Both the position numbers and the translations under genes were made by a program. Below, piece after piece: positions 14,701 through 28,099 of a stretch of DNA of 64,000 nt. The notes below the pieces were generated by a model. It searched no databases, was not told the origin of the DNA, and saw nothing but the letters and a program-made list of their open reading frames with translations. The stretch is taken from NCBI GenBank assembly GCA_963966185.1, contig CAWZYM010000346.1:141001-205000 (forward strand). The letters run 5' to 3'. The stretch's first letter is position 1; each line of letters opens with the position of its first letter. The DNA comes from Rhabditoides inermis (lineage: Eukaryota > Nematoda > Chromadorea > Rhabditida > Rhabditidae).

Positions 14701-16733
14701 TTCAAATCATCGCTTTTCAAATTCATCGCTTTTCAAATTCATCGATTTTCAAATTCATCGCTTTTCAAATTCATCGCTTCTCAAATTCATCGCTTTTCAA
14801 ATTCATCGCTTTTCAAATTCATCGCTTCTCAAATTCATCGCTTTTCAAATTCATCGCTTTTCAAATTCGTTGCTTTTCAAACTCATCGCTTTTTCAAATT
14901 CATCGCTTTTCAAATTCATCGCTTTTCAAATTCATCGCTTTTCAAATTCATCGCTTTTCAAATTCATCGCTTTTCAAATTCATCGCTTTTCAAATTCATC
15001 GCTTCTCAATTTCATCGCTTCTCAATTTCATCGCTTTTCAAATTCATCGCTTTTCAAATTCATCGCTTCTCAATTTCATCGCTTCTCAATTTCATCGCTT
15101 TTCAAATTCATCGCTTTTCAAATTCATCGCTTTTCAAATTCATCGCTTTTCAAATTCATCGCTTTTCAAATTCATCGCTTTTCAAATTCATCGCTTCTCA
15201 AATTCATCGCTTTTCAAATTCATCGCTTTTCAAATTCATCGCTTCTCAAATTCATCGCTTTTCAAATTCATCGCTTTTCAAATTCATTGCTTTTCAAACT
15301 CATCGCTTTTTCAAATTCATCGCTTTTCAAATTCATCGCTTTTCAAATTCATCGCTTTTCAAATTCATCGCTTTTCAAATTCATCGCTTTTCAAATTCAT
15401 CGCTTTTCAAATTCATCGCTTTTCAAATTCATCGCTTTTCAAATTCATTGCTTTTCAAATTCATCGCTTTTCAAATTCATCGCTTTTCAAATTCATCGCT
15501 TTTCAAATTTATCGCTTTTCAAATTCATCGCTTTTCAAATTCATCGCTTTTCAAATTCATCGCTTTACAATTTCATCGCTTTACAATTTCATCGCTTTTC
15601 AAATTCATCGCTTTACAATTTCATCGCTTTTCAAATTCATCGCTTTCCAAATTCATCGCTTTTCAAATTCATCGCTTTACAAATTCATCGCTTTTCAAAT
15701 TCATCGCTTTTCAAATTCATCGCTTTTCAAATTCATCGCTTTTCAAATTCATCGCTTCTCAAATTCATCGCTTTTCAAATTCATCGCTTTTCAAATTCAT
15801 CGCTTTTCAAATTCATCGCTTTTCAAATTCATCGCTTTTCAAATCCATCGCTTTTCAAATTCATCGCTTTTCAAGTTCATCGCTTTTCAAATTCATCGCT
15901 TTTCAAATTCATCGCTTTTCAAATTCATCGCTTTTCATATCCATCGCTTTTCAAATTCATCGCTTTTCAAGTTCATCGCTTCTCAAATTCATCGCTTTTC
16001 AAATTCATCGCTTTTCAAATTCATCGCTTTTCAAATTCATCGCTTTTCAAATTCATCGCTTTTCAAATTCATCGCTTTTCAAATTCATCGCTTTTCAAAT
16101 TCATCGCTTTTCAAATTCATCGCTTTTCAAATTCATCGCTTTTCAAATTCATCGCTTTTCAAATTCATCGCTTTTTAAAATTCATCGCTTTTCAAATTCA
16201 TCGCTTTTCAAGTTCATCGCTTCTCAAATTCATCGCTTTTCAAATTCATCGCTTTTCAAATTCATCGCTTTTCAAATTCATCGCTTTTCAAATTCATCGC
16301 TTTTTAAAATTCATCGCTTTTCAAATTCATCGGATTTCAAATTCATCGCTTTTCAAATTCATCGCTTTTCAAATTCATCGCTTTTCAAATTCATCGCTTT
16401 CCAAATTCATCGCTTTTCAAATTTTCAAATTCATCGCTTTTCAACTTCATCGCTTTTCAACTTCATCGCTTTTCAAATTCATCGCTTTTCAAATTCATTG
16501 CTTTTCAAATTCATCGCTTTTTAAATTCATCGCTTTTCAAATTCATCGCTTTTCAAATTCATCGCTTTTCAAATTTATCGCTTTTCAAATTCATCGCTTT
16601 TCAAATTCATTGCTTTTCAAATTCATCGCTTTCCAAATTCATCGCTTTTCAAATTCAACGCTTTTCAAATTCATCGCTTTTCAAATTCATCGCTTTACAA
16701 ATTCATCGCTTTTCAAATTCATCGCTTTACAAA
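2721..16733 (+). repeat. 16-bp satellite array I (GCTTTTCAAATTCATC)n
   Basis: About 14 kb of head-to-tail 16-bp monomers. Recurrent single-base variants include CTTCTC, CTTTAC, CAATTTC, CAAGTTC and TCGAATTC, with occasional 17-bp monomers (CTTTTTC). The monomer has no stop codon in any plus frame and 16 is not a multiple of 3, so each plus frame reads a 16-residue peptide cycle. That explains plus-strand frames of up to 3,145 codons (2653-12090), which I do not regard as genes. Variant patterns show nested higher-order repeats, for example about 490 bp near 2.7-3.7 kb, about 1.7 kb near 4.9-7.1 kb, and about 503 bp at 10.96-11.85 kb. From about 13.35 to 14.6 kb monomers are almost invariant. 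Confidence 0.97.
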
Positions 16734-16735
16734 AA

Positions 16736-17077
16736 GTGGTCATAGTGGTCATAGTGGTCATAGTGGTCATAGTGGTCATAGTGGTCATAGTGGTCATAGT
16801 GGTCATAGTGGTCATAGTGGTCATAGTGGTCATAGTGGTCATAGTGGTCATAGTGGTCATAGTGGTCATAGTGGTCATAGTGGTCATAGTGGTCATAGTG
16901 GTCATAGTGGTCATAGTGGTCATAGTGATAGTGGTCATAGTGGTCATAGTGGTCATAGTGGTCATAGTGGTCATATTATAAACACTTATAAAGACTGTGT
17001 AAACACTGGTCATAGTCATAGTGGTCATAGTGGTCATAGTGGTCATAGTGATCATAGTGATCATAGTGGTCATAGTG
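16736..17077 (+). repeat. 9-bp satellite array I (GTGGTCATA)n
   Basis: Tandem GTGGTCATA units start directly after the last 16-bp monomer. Some units read GTGATCATA. A non-repeat insert with AAACACTTATAAA and GTAAACACTGG lies at about 16975-17005. The same insert type occurs twice in the matching array at 26.8-27.2 kb, so the two arrays are related. The 9-bp period gives Val-Val-Ile or Met-Thr-Thr repeats in translation; these are not genes. Confidence 0.95.
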
Positions 17078-18239
17078 TGTCTACCAGAAAACACTAACGA
17101 CAGCTCAATAGATACTCTCACTGGCCCGGTATACCGTGCGTGGCCCTCTCTTTCCACTGTGGCCACAACTTTGAATCCGATGCGGCCCGGCCATTCTTTC
17201 TACTTTCCTATCAGAAATATCTATTCTAATGAAGCATACCTATCAATTAGACACCTGTCTACCAGAAAACACTAACGACAGCTCAATAGATACTCTCACT
17301 GGCCCGGTATACCGTGCGTGGCCCTCTCTTTCCACTGTGGCCACAACTTTGAATCCGATGCGGCCCGGCCATTCTTTCTACTTTCCTATCAGAACTATCT
17401 ACTCCAATGAAGCATACCTATCAATTAGACACCTGTCTACCAAAAAACACTAACGACAGCTCAATAGATACTCTCACTGGCCCGGTATACCGTGCGTGGC
17501 CCTCTCTTTACACTGTGGCCACAACTTTGAATCCGATGCGGCCCGGCCATTCTTTCTACTTTCCTATCAGAACTATCTATTCTAATGGAGCATACCTATC
17601 AATTAGACACCTGTCAACCAGAAAACACTAACGACAGCTCAATAGATACTCTCACTGGCCCGGTATACCGTGCGTGGCCCTCTCTTTCCACTGTGGCCAC
17701 AACTTTGAATCCGATGCGGCCCGGCCATTCTTTCTACTTTCCTATAAGAACTATCTATTCTAATGAAGCATACCTATCAACTAGACACCTGTCTACCAGA
17801 AAACACTAACGACAGCTCAATAGATACTCTCACTGGCCCGGTATACCGTGCGTGGCCCTCTCTTTCCACTGTGGCCACAACTTTGAATCCGATGCGGCCC
17901 GGCCATTCTTTCTACTTTTCTATCAGAACTATCTACTCCAATGAAGCATACCTATCAATTAGACACCTGTCTACCAAAAAACACTAACGACAGCTCAATA
18001 GATACTCTCACTGGCCCGGTATACCGTGCGTGGCCCTCTCTTTACACTGTGGCCACAACTTTGAATCCGATGCGGCCCGGCCATTCTTTCTACTTTCCTA
18101 TCAGAACTATCTATTCTAATGGAGCATACCTATCAATTAGACACCTGTCAACCAGAAAACACTAACGACAGCTCAATAGATACTCTCACTGGCCCGGTAT
18201 ACCGTGCGTGGCCCTCTCTTTCCACTGTGGCCACAACTT

Positions 18240-20240
18240 TGAATCCGATGCGGCCCGGCCATTCTTTCTACTTTCCTATAAGAACTATCTATTCTAATGA
18301 AGCATACCTATCAATTAGACACCCGTCTACCAGAAAACACTAACGACAGCTCAATAGATACTCTCACTGGCCCGGTATACCGTGCGTGGCCCTCTCTTTC
18401 CACTGTGGCCACAACTTTGAATCCGATGCGGCCCGGTCATTCTTTCTACTTTCCTATAAGAACTATCTATTCTAATGAAGCATACCTATCAATTAGACAC
18501 CTGTTTACCAGAAAACACTAACGACAGCTCAATAGATACTCTCACTGGCCCGGTAACCGTGCGTGGCCCTCTCTTTCCACTGTGGCCACAACTTTGAATC
18601 CGATGTGGCCCGGCCATTCTTTCTACTTTCCTATCAGAACTATCTATTCTAATGAAGCATACCTATCAATTAGACACCTGTCTACCAGAAAACACTAACG
18701 ACAGCTCAATAGATACTCTCACTGGCCCGGTATATCGTGCGTGGCCCTCTCTTTCCACTGTGGCCACAACTTTGAATCCGATGCGGCCCGGCCATTCTTT
18801 CTACTTTCCTATCAGAAAAATCTATTCTAATGAAGCATACCTATTAATTAGACACCTGTCTACCAGAAAACACTAACGACAGCTCAATAGATACTCTCAC
18901 TGGCCCGGTATACCGTGCGTGGCCCTCTCTTTCCACTGTGGCCACAACTTTGAATCCGATGCGGCCCGGCCATTCTTTCTACTTTCCTATCAGAACTATC
19001 TATTCTAATGAAGCATACCTATCAATTAGACACCTGTCTACCAAAAACACTAACGACAGCTCAATAGATACTCTCACTGGCCCGGTATACCGTGCGTGGC
19101 CCTCTCTTTCCACTGTGGCCACAACTTTGATTCCGATGCGGCCCGGCCATTCTTTTTACTTTCCTATTAGAACTATCTATTCTAATGAAGCATACCAATC
19201 AATAAGACACCTGTCTACCAGAAAACACTAACGACAGCTCAATAGATACTCTCACTGGCCCGGTATACCGTGCGTGGCCCTCTCTTTCCACTGTGGCCAC
19301 AACTTTGAATTCGATGCGGCCCGGCCATTCTTTCTACTTTCCTATCAGAACTATCTATTCTAATGAAGCATACCTAGCAATTAGACACCTGTCTACCAAA
19401 AACACTAACGACAGCTCAATAGATACTCTCACTGGCCCGGTATACCGTGCGTGGCCCTCTCTTTCCACTGTGGCCACAACTTTGATTCCGATGCGGCCCG
19501 GCCATTCTTTTTACTTTCCTATTAGAACTATCTATTCTAATGAAGCATACCAATCAATAAGACACCTGTCTACCAGAAAACACTAACGACAGCTCAATAG
19601 ATACTCTCACTGGCCCGGTATACCGTGCGTGGCCCTCTCTTTCCACTGTGGCCACAATTTTGAATTCGATGCGGCCCGGCCATTCTTTCTACTTTCCTAT
19701 CAGAACTATCTATTCTAATGAAGCATACCTATCAATTAGACACCTGTCTACCATAAAACACTAACGACAGCACAATAGATACTCTCACTGGCCCGGTATA
19801 TCGTGCGTGGCCCTCTCTTTCCACTGTGGCCACAACTTTGAATCCGTTGCGGCCCGGCCATTCTTTCTACTTTCCTATCAGAAATATCTATTCTAGTGAA
19901 GCATACCTATCAATTAAACACCTGTCTACCAGAAAACACTAACGACAGCTCAATAGATACTCTCACTGGCCCGGTATACCGTGCGTGGCCCTCTCTTTCC
20001 ACTGTGGCCACAACTTTGAATCCGATGCGGCCCGGCCATTCTTTCTACTTTCCTATCAGAACTATCTATTCTAATGAAGCATACCTTTCAATTAGACACC
20101 TGTCTACCAAAAACACTAACGACAGCTCAATAGATACTCTCACTGGCCCGGTATACCGTGCGTGGCCCTCTCTTTCCACTGTGGCCACAACTTTGAATCC
20201 GATGCGGCCCGGCCATTCTTTCTACTTTCCTATCAGAACT
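18240..20240 (+). repeat. higher-order repeat segment, left copy of a 4976-bp-spaced pair
   Basis: This run of 178-bp monomers reproduces the ordered variant series seen at about 23216-25216. It includes the CCCGTCTACC, GTTTACC, GGTAACC, GGTATATCG and TTTGATTCC variants, each displaced by 4976 bp. The match fades at about 20240/25216, where one copy has CTACTCCAATG and the other CTATTCTAATG. Confidence 0.85.
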
Positions 20241-20428
20241 ATCTACTCCAATGAAGCATACCTATCAATTAGACACCTGTCTACCAAAAAACACTAACGA
20301 CAGCTCAATAGATACTCTCACTGGCCCGGTATACCGTGCGTGGCCCTCTCTTTACACTGTGGCCACAACTTTGAATCCGATGCGGCCCGGCCATTCTTTC
20401 TACTTTCCTATCAGAACTATCTATTCTA

Positions 20429-22560
20429 ATGGAGCATACCTATCAATTAGACACCTGTCAACCAGAAAACACTAACGACAGCTCAATAGATACTCTCACT
20501 GGCCCGGTATACCGTGCGTGGCCCTCTCTTTCCACTGTGGCCACAACTTTGAATCCGATGCGGCCCGGCCATTCTTTCTACTTTCCTATAAGAACTATCT
20601 ATTCTAATGAAGCATACCTATCAATTAGACACCCGTCTACCAGAAAACACTAACGACAGCTCAATAGATACTCTCACTGGCCCGGTATACCGTGCGTGGC
20701 CCTCTCTTTCCACTGTGGCCACAACTTTGAATCCGATGCGGCCCGGCCATTCTTTCAACTTTCCTATCAGAACTATCTATTCTAATGAAGCATACCTATC
20801 AATTAGACACCTGTCTACCAGAAAACACTAACGACAGCTCAATAGATACTCTCACTGGCCCGGTAACCGTGCGTGGCCCTCTCTTTCCACTGTGGCCACA
20901 ACTTTGAATCCGATGCGGCCCGGCCATTCTTTCTACTTTCCTATCAGAACTATCTATTCTAATGAAGCATACCTATCAATTAGACACCTGTCTACCAGAA
21001 AACACTAACGACAGCTCAATAGATACTCTCACTGGCCCGGTATACCGTACGTGGTCCTCTCTTTCCACTGTGGCCACAACTTTGAATCCGATGCGGCCCG
21101 GCCATTCTTTCTACTTTCCTATAAGAACTATCTATTCTAATGAAGCATACCTATCAATTAGACACCCGTCTACCAGAAAACACTAACGACAGCTCAATAG
21201 ATACTCTCACTGGCCCGGTATACCGTGCGTGGCCCTCTCTTTCCACTGTGGCCACAACTTTGAATCCGATGCGGCCCGGCCATTCTTTCTACTTTCCTAT
21301 CAGAACTATCTATTCTAATGAAGCATACTTATCAATTAGACACCTGTTTACCAGAAAACAATAACGACAGCTCAATAGATACTCTCACTGGCCCGGTAAC
21401 CGTGCGTGGCCCTCTCTTTCCACTGTGGCCACAACTTTGAATCCGATGCGGCCCGGCCATTCTTTCTACTTTCCTATCAGAACTATCTATTCTAATGGAG
21501 CATACCTATCAATTAGACACCTGTCAACCAGAAAACACTAACGACAGCTCAATAGATACTCTCACTGGCCCGGTATACCGTGCGTGGCCCTCTCTTTCCA
21601 CTGTGGCCACAACTTTGAATCCGATGCGGCCCGGCCATTCTTTCTACTTTCCTATAAGAACTATCTATTCTAATGAAGCATACCTATCAATTAGACACCC
21701 GTCTACCAGAAAACACTAACGACAGCTCAATAGATACTCTCACTGGCCCGGTATACCGTGCGTGGCCCTCTCTTTCCACTGTGGCCACAACTTTGAATCC
21801 GATGCGGCCCGGCCATTCTTTCAACTTTCCTATCAGAACTATCTATTCTAATGAAGCATACCTATCAATTAGACACCTGTCTACCAGAAAACACTAACGA
21901 CAGCTCAATAGATACTCTCACTGGCCCGGTAACCGTGCGTGGCCCTCTCTTTCCACTGTGGCCACAACTTTGAATCCGATGCGGCCCGGCCATTCTTTCT
22001 ACTTTCCTATCAGAACTATCTATTCTAATGAAGCATACCTATCAATTAGACACCTGTCTACCAGAAAACACTAACGACAGCTCAATAGATACTCTCACTG
22101 GCCCGGTATACCGTACGTGGTCCTCTCTTTCCACTGTGGCCACAACTTTGAATCCGATGCGGCCCGGCCATTCTTTCTACTTTCCTATAAGAACTATCTA
22201 TTCTAATGAAGCATACCTATCAATTAGACACCCGTCTACCAGAAAACACTAACGACAGCTCAATAGATACTCTCACTGGCCCGGTATACCGTGCGTGGCC
22301 CTCTCTTTCCACTGTGGCCACAACTTTGAATCCGATGCGGCCCGGCCATTCTTTCTACTTTCCTATCAGAACTATCTATTCTAATGAAGCATACTTATCA
22401 ATTAGACACCTGTTTACCAGAAAACAATAACGACAGCTCAATAGATACTCTCACTGGCCCGGTAACCGTGCGTGGCCCTCTCTTTCCACTGTGGCCACAA
22501 CTTTGAATCCGATGCGGCCCGGCCATTCTTTCTACTTTTCTATCAGAACTATCTATTCTA
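20429..22560 (+). repeat. tandem pair of 1066-bp higher-order repeats
   Basis: Two consecutive six-monomer blocks (about 20429-21494 and 21495-22560) have the same variant order. Diagnostic variants are CCGTACGTGGTCC at about 21045 and 22111, TTTCAACTTTCC at 20753 and 21819, and AAACAATAACGAC at 21355 and 22421. All are displaced by 1066 bp. This indicates a recent unequal exchange. Confidence 0.88.
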
Positions 22561-25468
22561 ATGAAGCATACCTATCAATTAGACACCTGTCTACCAGAAA
22601 ACACTAACGACAGCTCAATAGATACTCTCACTGGCCCGGTATACCGTGCGTGGCCCTCTCTTTCCACTGTGGCCACAACTTTGAATCCGATGCGGCCCGG
22701 CCATTCTTCCTACTTTCCTATCAGAAATATCTATTCTAATGAAGCATACCTATCAATTAGACACCTGATTACCAGAAAACACTAACGACAGCTCAATAGA
22801 TACTCTCACTGGCCCGGTATACCGTGCGTGGCCCTCTCTTTCCACTGTGGCCACAACTTTGAATCCGATGCGGCCCGGCCATTCTTTCTACTTTCCTATC
22901 AGAACTATCTATTCTAATGAAGCAAACCTATCAATTAGACACCTGTCTACCAGAAAACACTAACGACAGCTCAATAGATACTCTCACTGGCCCGGTATAC
23001 CGTGCGTGGCCCTCTCTTTCCACTGTGGCCACAACTTTGAATCCGATGCGGCCCGGCCATTCTTTCTACTTTCCTATCAGAACTATCTATTCTAATGAAG
23101 CAAACCTATCAATTAGACACCTGTCTACCAGAAAACACTAACGACAGCTCAATAGATACTCTCACTGGCCCGGTATACCGTGCGTGGCCCTCTCTTTCCA
23201 CTGTGGCCACAACTTTGAATCCGATGCTGCCCGGCCATTCTTTCTACTTTCCTATAAGAACTATCTATTCTAATGAAGCATACCTATCAATTAGACACCC
23301 GTCTACCAGAAAACACTAACGACAGCTCAATAGATACTCTCACTGGCCCGGTATACCGTGCGTGGCCCTCTCTTTCCACTGTGGCCACAACTTTGAATCC
23401 GATGCGGCCCGGCCATTCTTTCTACTTTCCTATCAGAACTATCTATTCTAATGAAGCATACCTATCAATTAGACACCTGTTTACCAGAAAACACTAACGA
23501 CAGCTCAATAGATACTCTCACTGGCCCGGTAACCGTGCGTGGCCCTCTCTTTCCACTGTGGCCACAACTTTGAATCCGATGTGGCCCGGCCATTCTTTCT
23601 ACTTTCCTATCAGAACTATCTATTCTAATGAAGCATACCTATCAATTAGACACCTGTCTACCAGAAAACACTAACGACAGCTCAATAGATACTCTCACTG
23701 GCCCGGTATATCGTGCGTGGCCCTCTCTTTCCACTGTGGCCACAACTTTGAATCCGATGCGGCCCGGCCATTCTTTCTACTTTCCTATCAGAAAAATCTA
23801 TTCTAATGAAGCATACCTATTAATTAGACACCTGTCTACCAGAAAACACTAACGACAGCTCAATAGATACTCTCACTGGCCCGGTATACCGTGCGTGGCC
23901 CTCTCTTTCCACTGTGGCCACAACTTTGAATCCGATGCGGCCCGGCCATTCTTTCTACTTTCCTATCAGAACTATCTATTCTAATGAAGCATACCTATTA
24001 ATTAGACACCTGTCTACCAAAAACACTAACGACAGCTCAATAGATACTCTCACTGGCCCGGTATACCGTGCGTGGCCCTCTCTTTCCACTGTGGCCACAA
24101 CTTTGATTCCGATGCGGCCCGGCCATTCTTTTTACTTTCCTATTAGAACTATCTATTCTAATGAAGCATACCAATCAATAAGACACCTGTCTACCAGAAA
24201 ACACTAACGACAGCTCAATAGATACTCTCACTGGCCCGGTATACCGTGCGTGGCCCTCTCTTTCCACTGTGGCCACAACTTTGAATTCGATGCGGCCCGG
24301 CCATTCTTTCTACTTTCCTATCAGAACTATCTATTCTAATGAAGCATACCTATCAATTAGACACCTGTCTACCAAAAACACTAACGACAGCTCAATAGAT
24401 ACTCTCACTGGCCCGGTATACCGTGCGTGGCCCTCTCTTTCCACTGTGGCCACAACTTTGATTCCGATGCGGCCCGGCCATTCTTTTTACTTTCCTATTA
24501 GAACTATCTATTCTAATGAAGCATACCAATCAATAAGACACCTGTCTACCAGAAAACACTAACGACAGCTCAATAGATACTCTCACTGGCCCGGTATACC
24601 GTGCGTGGCCCTCTCTTTCCACTGTGGCCACAATTTTGAATTCGATGCGGCCCGGCCATTCTTTCTACTTTCCTATCAGAACTATCTATTCTAATGAAGC
24701 ATACCTATCAATTAGACACCTGTCTACCATAAAACACTAACGACAGCTCAATAGATACTCTCACTGGCCCGGTATATCGTGCGTGGCCCTCTCTTTCCAC
24801 TGTGGCCACAACTTTGAATCCGTTGCGGCCCGGCCATTCTTTCTACTTTCCTATCAGAAATATCTATTCTAGTGAAGCATACCTATCAATTAAACACCTG
24901 TCTACCAGAAAACACTAACGACAGCTCAATAGATACTCTCACTGGCCCGGTATACCGTGCGTGGCCCTCTCTTTCCACTGTGGCCACAACTTTGAATCCG
25001 ATGCGGCCCGGCCATTCTTTCTACTTTCCTATCAGAACTATCTATTCTAATGAAGCATACCTTTCAATTAGACACCTGTCTACCAAAAACACTAACGACA
25101 GCTCAATAGATACTCTCACTGGCCCGGTATACCGTGCGTGGCCCTCTCTTTCCACTGTGGCCACAACTTTGAATCCGATGCGGCCCGGCCATTCTTTCTA
25201 CTTTCCTATCAGAACTATCTATTCTAATGAAGCATACCTATCAATTAGACACCTTTCTACCAAAAACACTAACGACAGCTCAATAGATACTCTCACTGGC
25301 CCGGTATACCGTGCGTGGCCCTCTCTTTCCACTGTGGCCACAATTTTGAATCCGATGCGGCCCGGCCATTCTTTTTACTTTCCTATTAGAACTATCTATT
25401 CTCATGAAGCATACCTATCAATTAGACACCTGTCTACCATAAAACACTAACGACAGCTCAATAGATAC

Positions 25469-26825
25469 GCTTTTCAAATTCATCGCTTTTCAAATTCATC
25501 GCTTTCCAAATTCATCGCTTTTCAAATTCATCGCTTTTCAAATTCATCGCTTTTCAAATTCATCGCTTCTCAATTTCATCGCTTCTCAATTTCATCGCTT
25601 TTCAAATTCATCGCTTTTCAAATTCATCGCTTTTCAAATTCATCGCTTTTCAAATTCATCGCTTTTCAAATTCATCGCTTTTCAAATTCATCGCTTTTCA
25701 AGTTCATCGCTTCTCAAATTCATCGCTTTTCAAATTCATCGCTTTTCAAATTCATCGCTTTTCAAATTCATCGCTTTTTAAATTCATCGCTTTTCAAATT
25801 CATCGCTTTTCAAATTCATCGCTTTTCAAATTCATCGCTTTTCAAATTCATTGCTTCTCAATTTCATCGCTTCTCAATTTCATCGCTTTTCAAATTCATC
25901 GCTTTTCAAATTCATCGCTTTTCAAATTCATCGCTTTTCAAATTCATCGCTTTTCAAATTCATCGCTTTTCAAATTCATCGCTTTTCAAATTCATCGCTT
26001 TTCAAATTCATCGCTTTTCAAATTCATCGCTTTTCAAATTCATCGCTTTTCAAATTCATCGCTTCTCAAATTCATCGCTTTTCAATTTCATCGCTTTTCA
26101 AATTCATTGCTTTTCAAACTCATCGCTTTTTCAAATTCATCGCTTTTCAAATTCATCGCTTTTCAAATTCATCGCTTTTCAAATTCATCGCTTTTCAAAT
26201 TCATCGCTTTTCAAATTCATCGCTTTTCAAGTTCATCGCTTTTCCAATTCATCGCTTTTCAAATTCATCGCTTTTCAAATTCATCGCTTCTCAATTTCAT
26301 CGCTTTTCAAATTCATCGCTTTTCAAATTCATCGCTTTTCAAATTCATCGCTTTCCAAATTCATCGCTTTTCAAATTCATCGCTTTTCAAATTCATCGCT
26401 TCTCAAATTCATCGCTTTTCAAATTCATCGCTTTTCAAATTCATCGCTTTTCAAATTCATCGCTTTTCAAATTCATCGCTTTTCAAATTCATCGCTTTTC
26501 AAATTCATCGCTTTCCAAATTCATCGCTTTTCAAATTCATCGCTTTTCAAATTCATCGCTTTTCAAATTCATCGCTTTTCAAATTCATCGCTTTTCAAAT
26601 TCATCGCTTTTCAAATTCATCGCTTTTTCAAATTCATCGCTTTTCAAATTCATCGCTTTTCAAATTCATCGCTTTTCAAATTCATCGCTTTTCAAATTCA
26701 TCGCTTTTCAAATTCATCGCTTTTCAAATTCATCGCTTTTCAAATTCATCGCTTTTCAAATTCATCGCTTTTCAAATTCATCGCTTTTCAAATTCATCGC
26801 TTTTCAAATTCATCGCTTTACAAAT
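25469..26825 (+). repeat. 16-bp satellite array II
   Basis: The same GCTTTTCAAATTCATC monomers as at 2.7-16.7 kb resume mid-monomer of the 178-bp array, after ATAGATAC. They run for about 85 monomers into the second 9-bp array. The variants CTTCTCAATTTC and CAAACTCATCGCTTTTTC match the 12.5-15.3 kb part of array I, so this segment probably derives from that part. Confidence 0.96.
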
Positions 26826-27209
26826 AGTGGTCATAGTGGTCATAGTGGTCATAGTGGTCATAGTGGTCATAGTGGTCATAGTGGTCATAGTGATCATAGT
26901 GATCATAGTGATCATAGTGGTCATAGTGGTCATAGTGGTCATAGTGGTCATAGTGGTCATAGTGGTCATAGTGGTCATAGTGGTCATAGTGGTCATAGTG
27001 GTCATAGTGGTCATAGTGGTCATAGTGGTCATAGTGGTCATATAATAAACACTTATAAACACTGGAGTGTAAACACTGGTCATAGTGGTCATAGTAGTCA
27101 TAGTGGTCATAGTGGTCATAGTGGTCATAGTGGTCATAGTGGTCATAGTGGTCATAGTGGTCATATAACAAACACTTATAAACACTGGAGTGTAAACACT
27201 GGTCATAGT
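26826..27209 (+). repeat. 9-bp satellite array II with two spacer inserts
   Basis: GTGGTCATA units, with three GTGATCATA variants near 26890, are interrupted twice (about 27043-27075 and 27165-27200). Each insert contains AAACACTTATAAACACTGG and GTGTAAACACTGG. The array ends at 27209 and the 7.9-kb gene-bearing repeat begins. It is the last satellite before the genic part of the window. Confidence 0.95.
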
Positions 27210-28099
27210 CAATATTTATTTTGTCAATATTTAATGATGATCTTTTTTTTGTTTTGGATTCTGTTCTTGAACCAAGCAACGAGTAAAATATTTATTTGTA
27301 AAACACTGTGTACGTTCATCCATTATGTACATGTATCGGTGCTAAAACTACGCGCACACTAGTTTGATTGAAAGAAACACTAATTTGTACTCTTCGTACA
27401 AAACCAACTGCGTAGAGATAGTGTAATTAAAAAAGACCAATCGAATACTGCGCAAGGGCCACCGAGCGATAAGTGAGAGAGTGCTTAGAATCTGGAGAGA
27501 TTACTGTACTACTTGAGCCACATTCAACAAGTAACACACAATAAAGACGTAAAGCGTATGTGGGGTAAAGAATCGAGGTAACCGGGGGGCAGACGCGGGG
27601 CCGACGCGGGGTCTGACGGGGCTCTTGGCGGGGCGCCTCACGTCCTCGCTGTCTTCTTGACGCGGAAGGACGTGCGCAGTCGACTCAGCTCGTCGCGGAA
27701 CATGTCTCCCGACTGGAGAGCCGCCACCAGCTGATCGAAGTCACGCTCCTTCTCCTTGCGACGGTCTGAAGAGACAGGGAGATGAGAGAGAGAGGGGGGG
27801 GGGAGAGAGAGAGAGAGAAAGAGAAAGAGAGGGGGAGAGGGAGATAGAGAGAATACTCACTTTTCTTAGCAAAGCAGCTTCTGGCTAGTGTCTGCCTCTT
27901 TCTTCGCTCGATCTGTTCCGTTTCCAACCACAGTTGGTGAGAGCACTCGCTGAAAGTTGTTTGTTTAGATTGTTTGTTTGTTCCCTTGTTTGTTTACCTG
28001 TATGTATTCAGGAACCTTGTGATGATCGAGAAGAATTCATCAGGCGACGATGTCTCATCGAACGCGAAAAGACGGCAACACTCGGAGAACTGGAATGAA

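Larger units (their letters stand above)
17078..25468 (+). repeat. 178-bp satellite array, about 47 monomers
   Basis: Head-to-tail monomers of 178 bp, some 176-177, occur with no spacer. Landmarks in each are GGCCCGGTATACCGTGCGTG, ACTGTGGCCACAACTTTGA, GATGCGGCCCGG and CTATCAATTAGACACC. Variants (GGTAACCG, ACTCCAATGAAGC, TCTAATGGAGC, CCAATCAATAAG) define higher-order repeats of 534, 1066 and 4976 bp. Monomer length and organisation resemble centromeric satellites of many eukaryotes, but centromere function is inference. Each monomer yields an overlapping 74-codon plus frame that fuses when a base is lost; these frames are a by-product of the period. Confidence 0.97.

Noticed and set aside
12568..17166. 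Further long frames across the 16-bp and 9-bp satellites, including Val-Val-Ile and Met-Thr-Thr strings
   Set aside because: Pure translations of tandem repeats, with several frames and both strands open at once.
17021..25450. Series of 74-, 97-, 133- and 192-codon frames spaced 178 bp apart
   Set aside because: Their spacing equals the satellite period, each frame overlaps the next, and lengths change only when a monomer loses a base. That is repeat geometry, not a gene family.
17078..25468. CRISPR-like array
   Set aside because: There are no unique spacers; the whole unit is repeated head to tail, and the window is eukaryotic.
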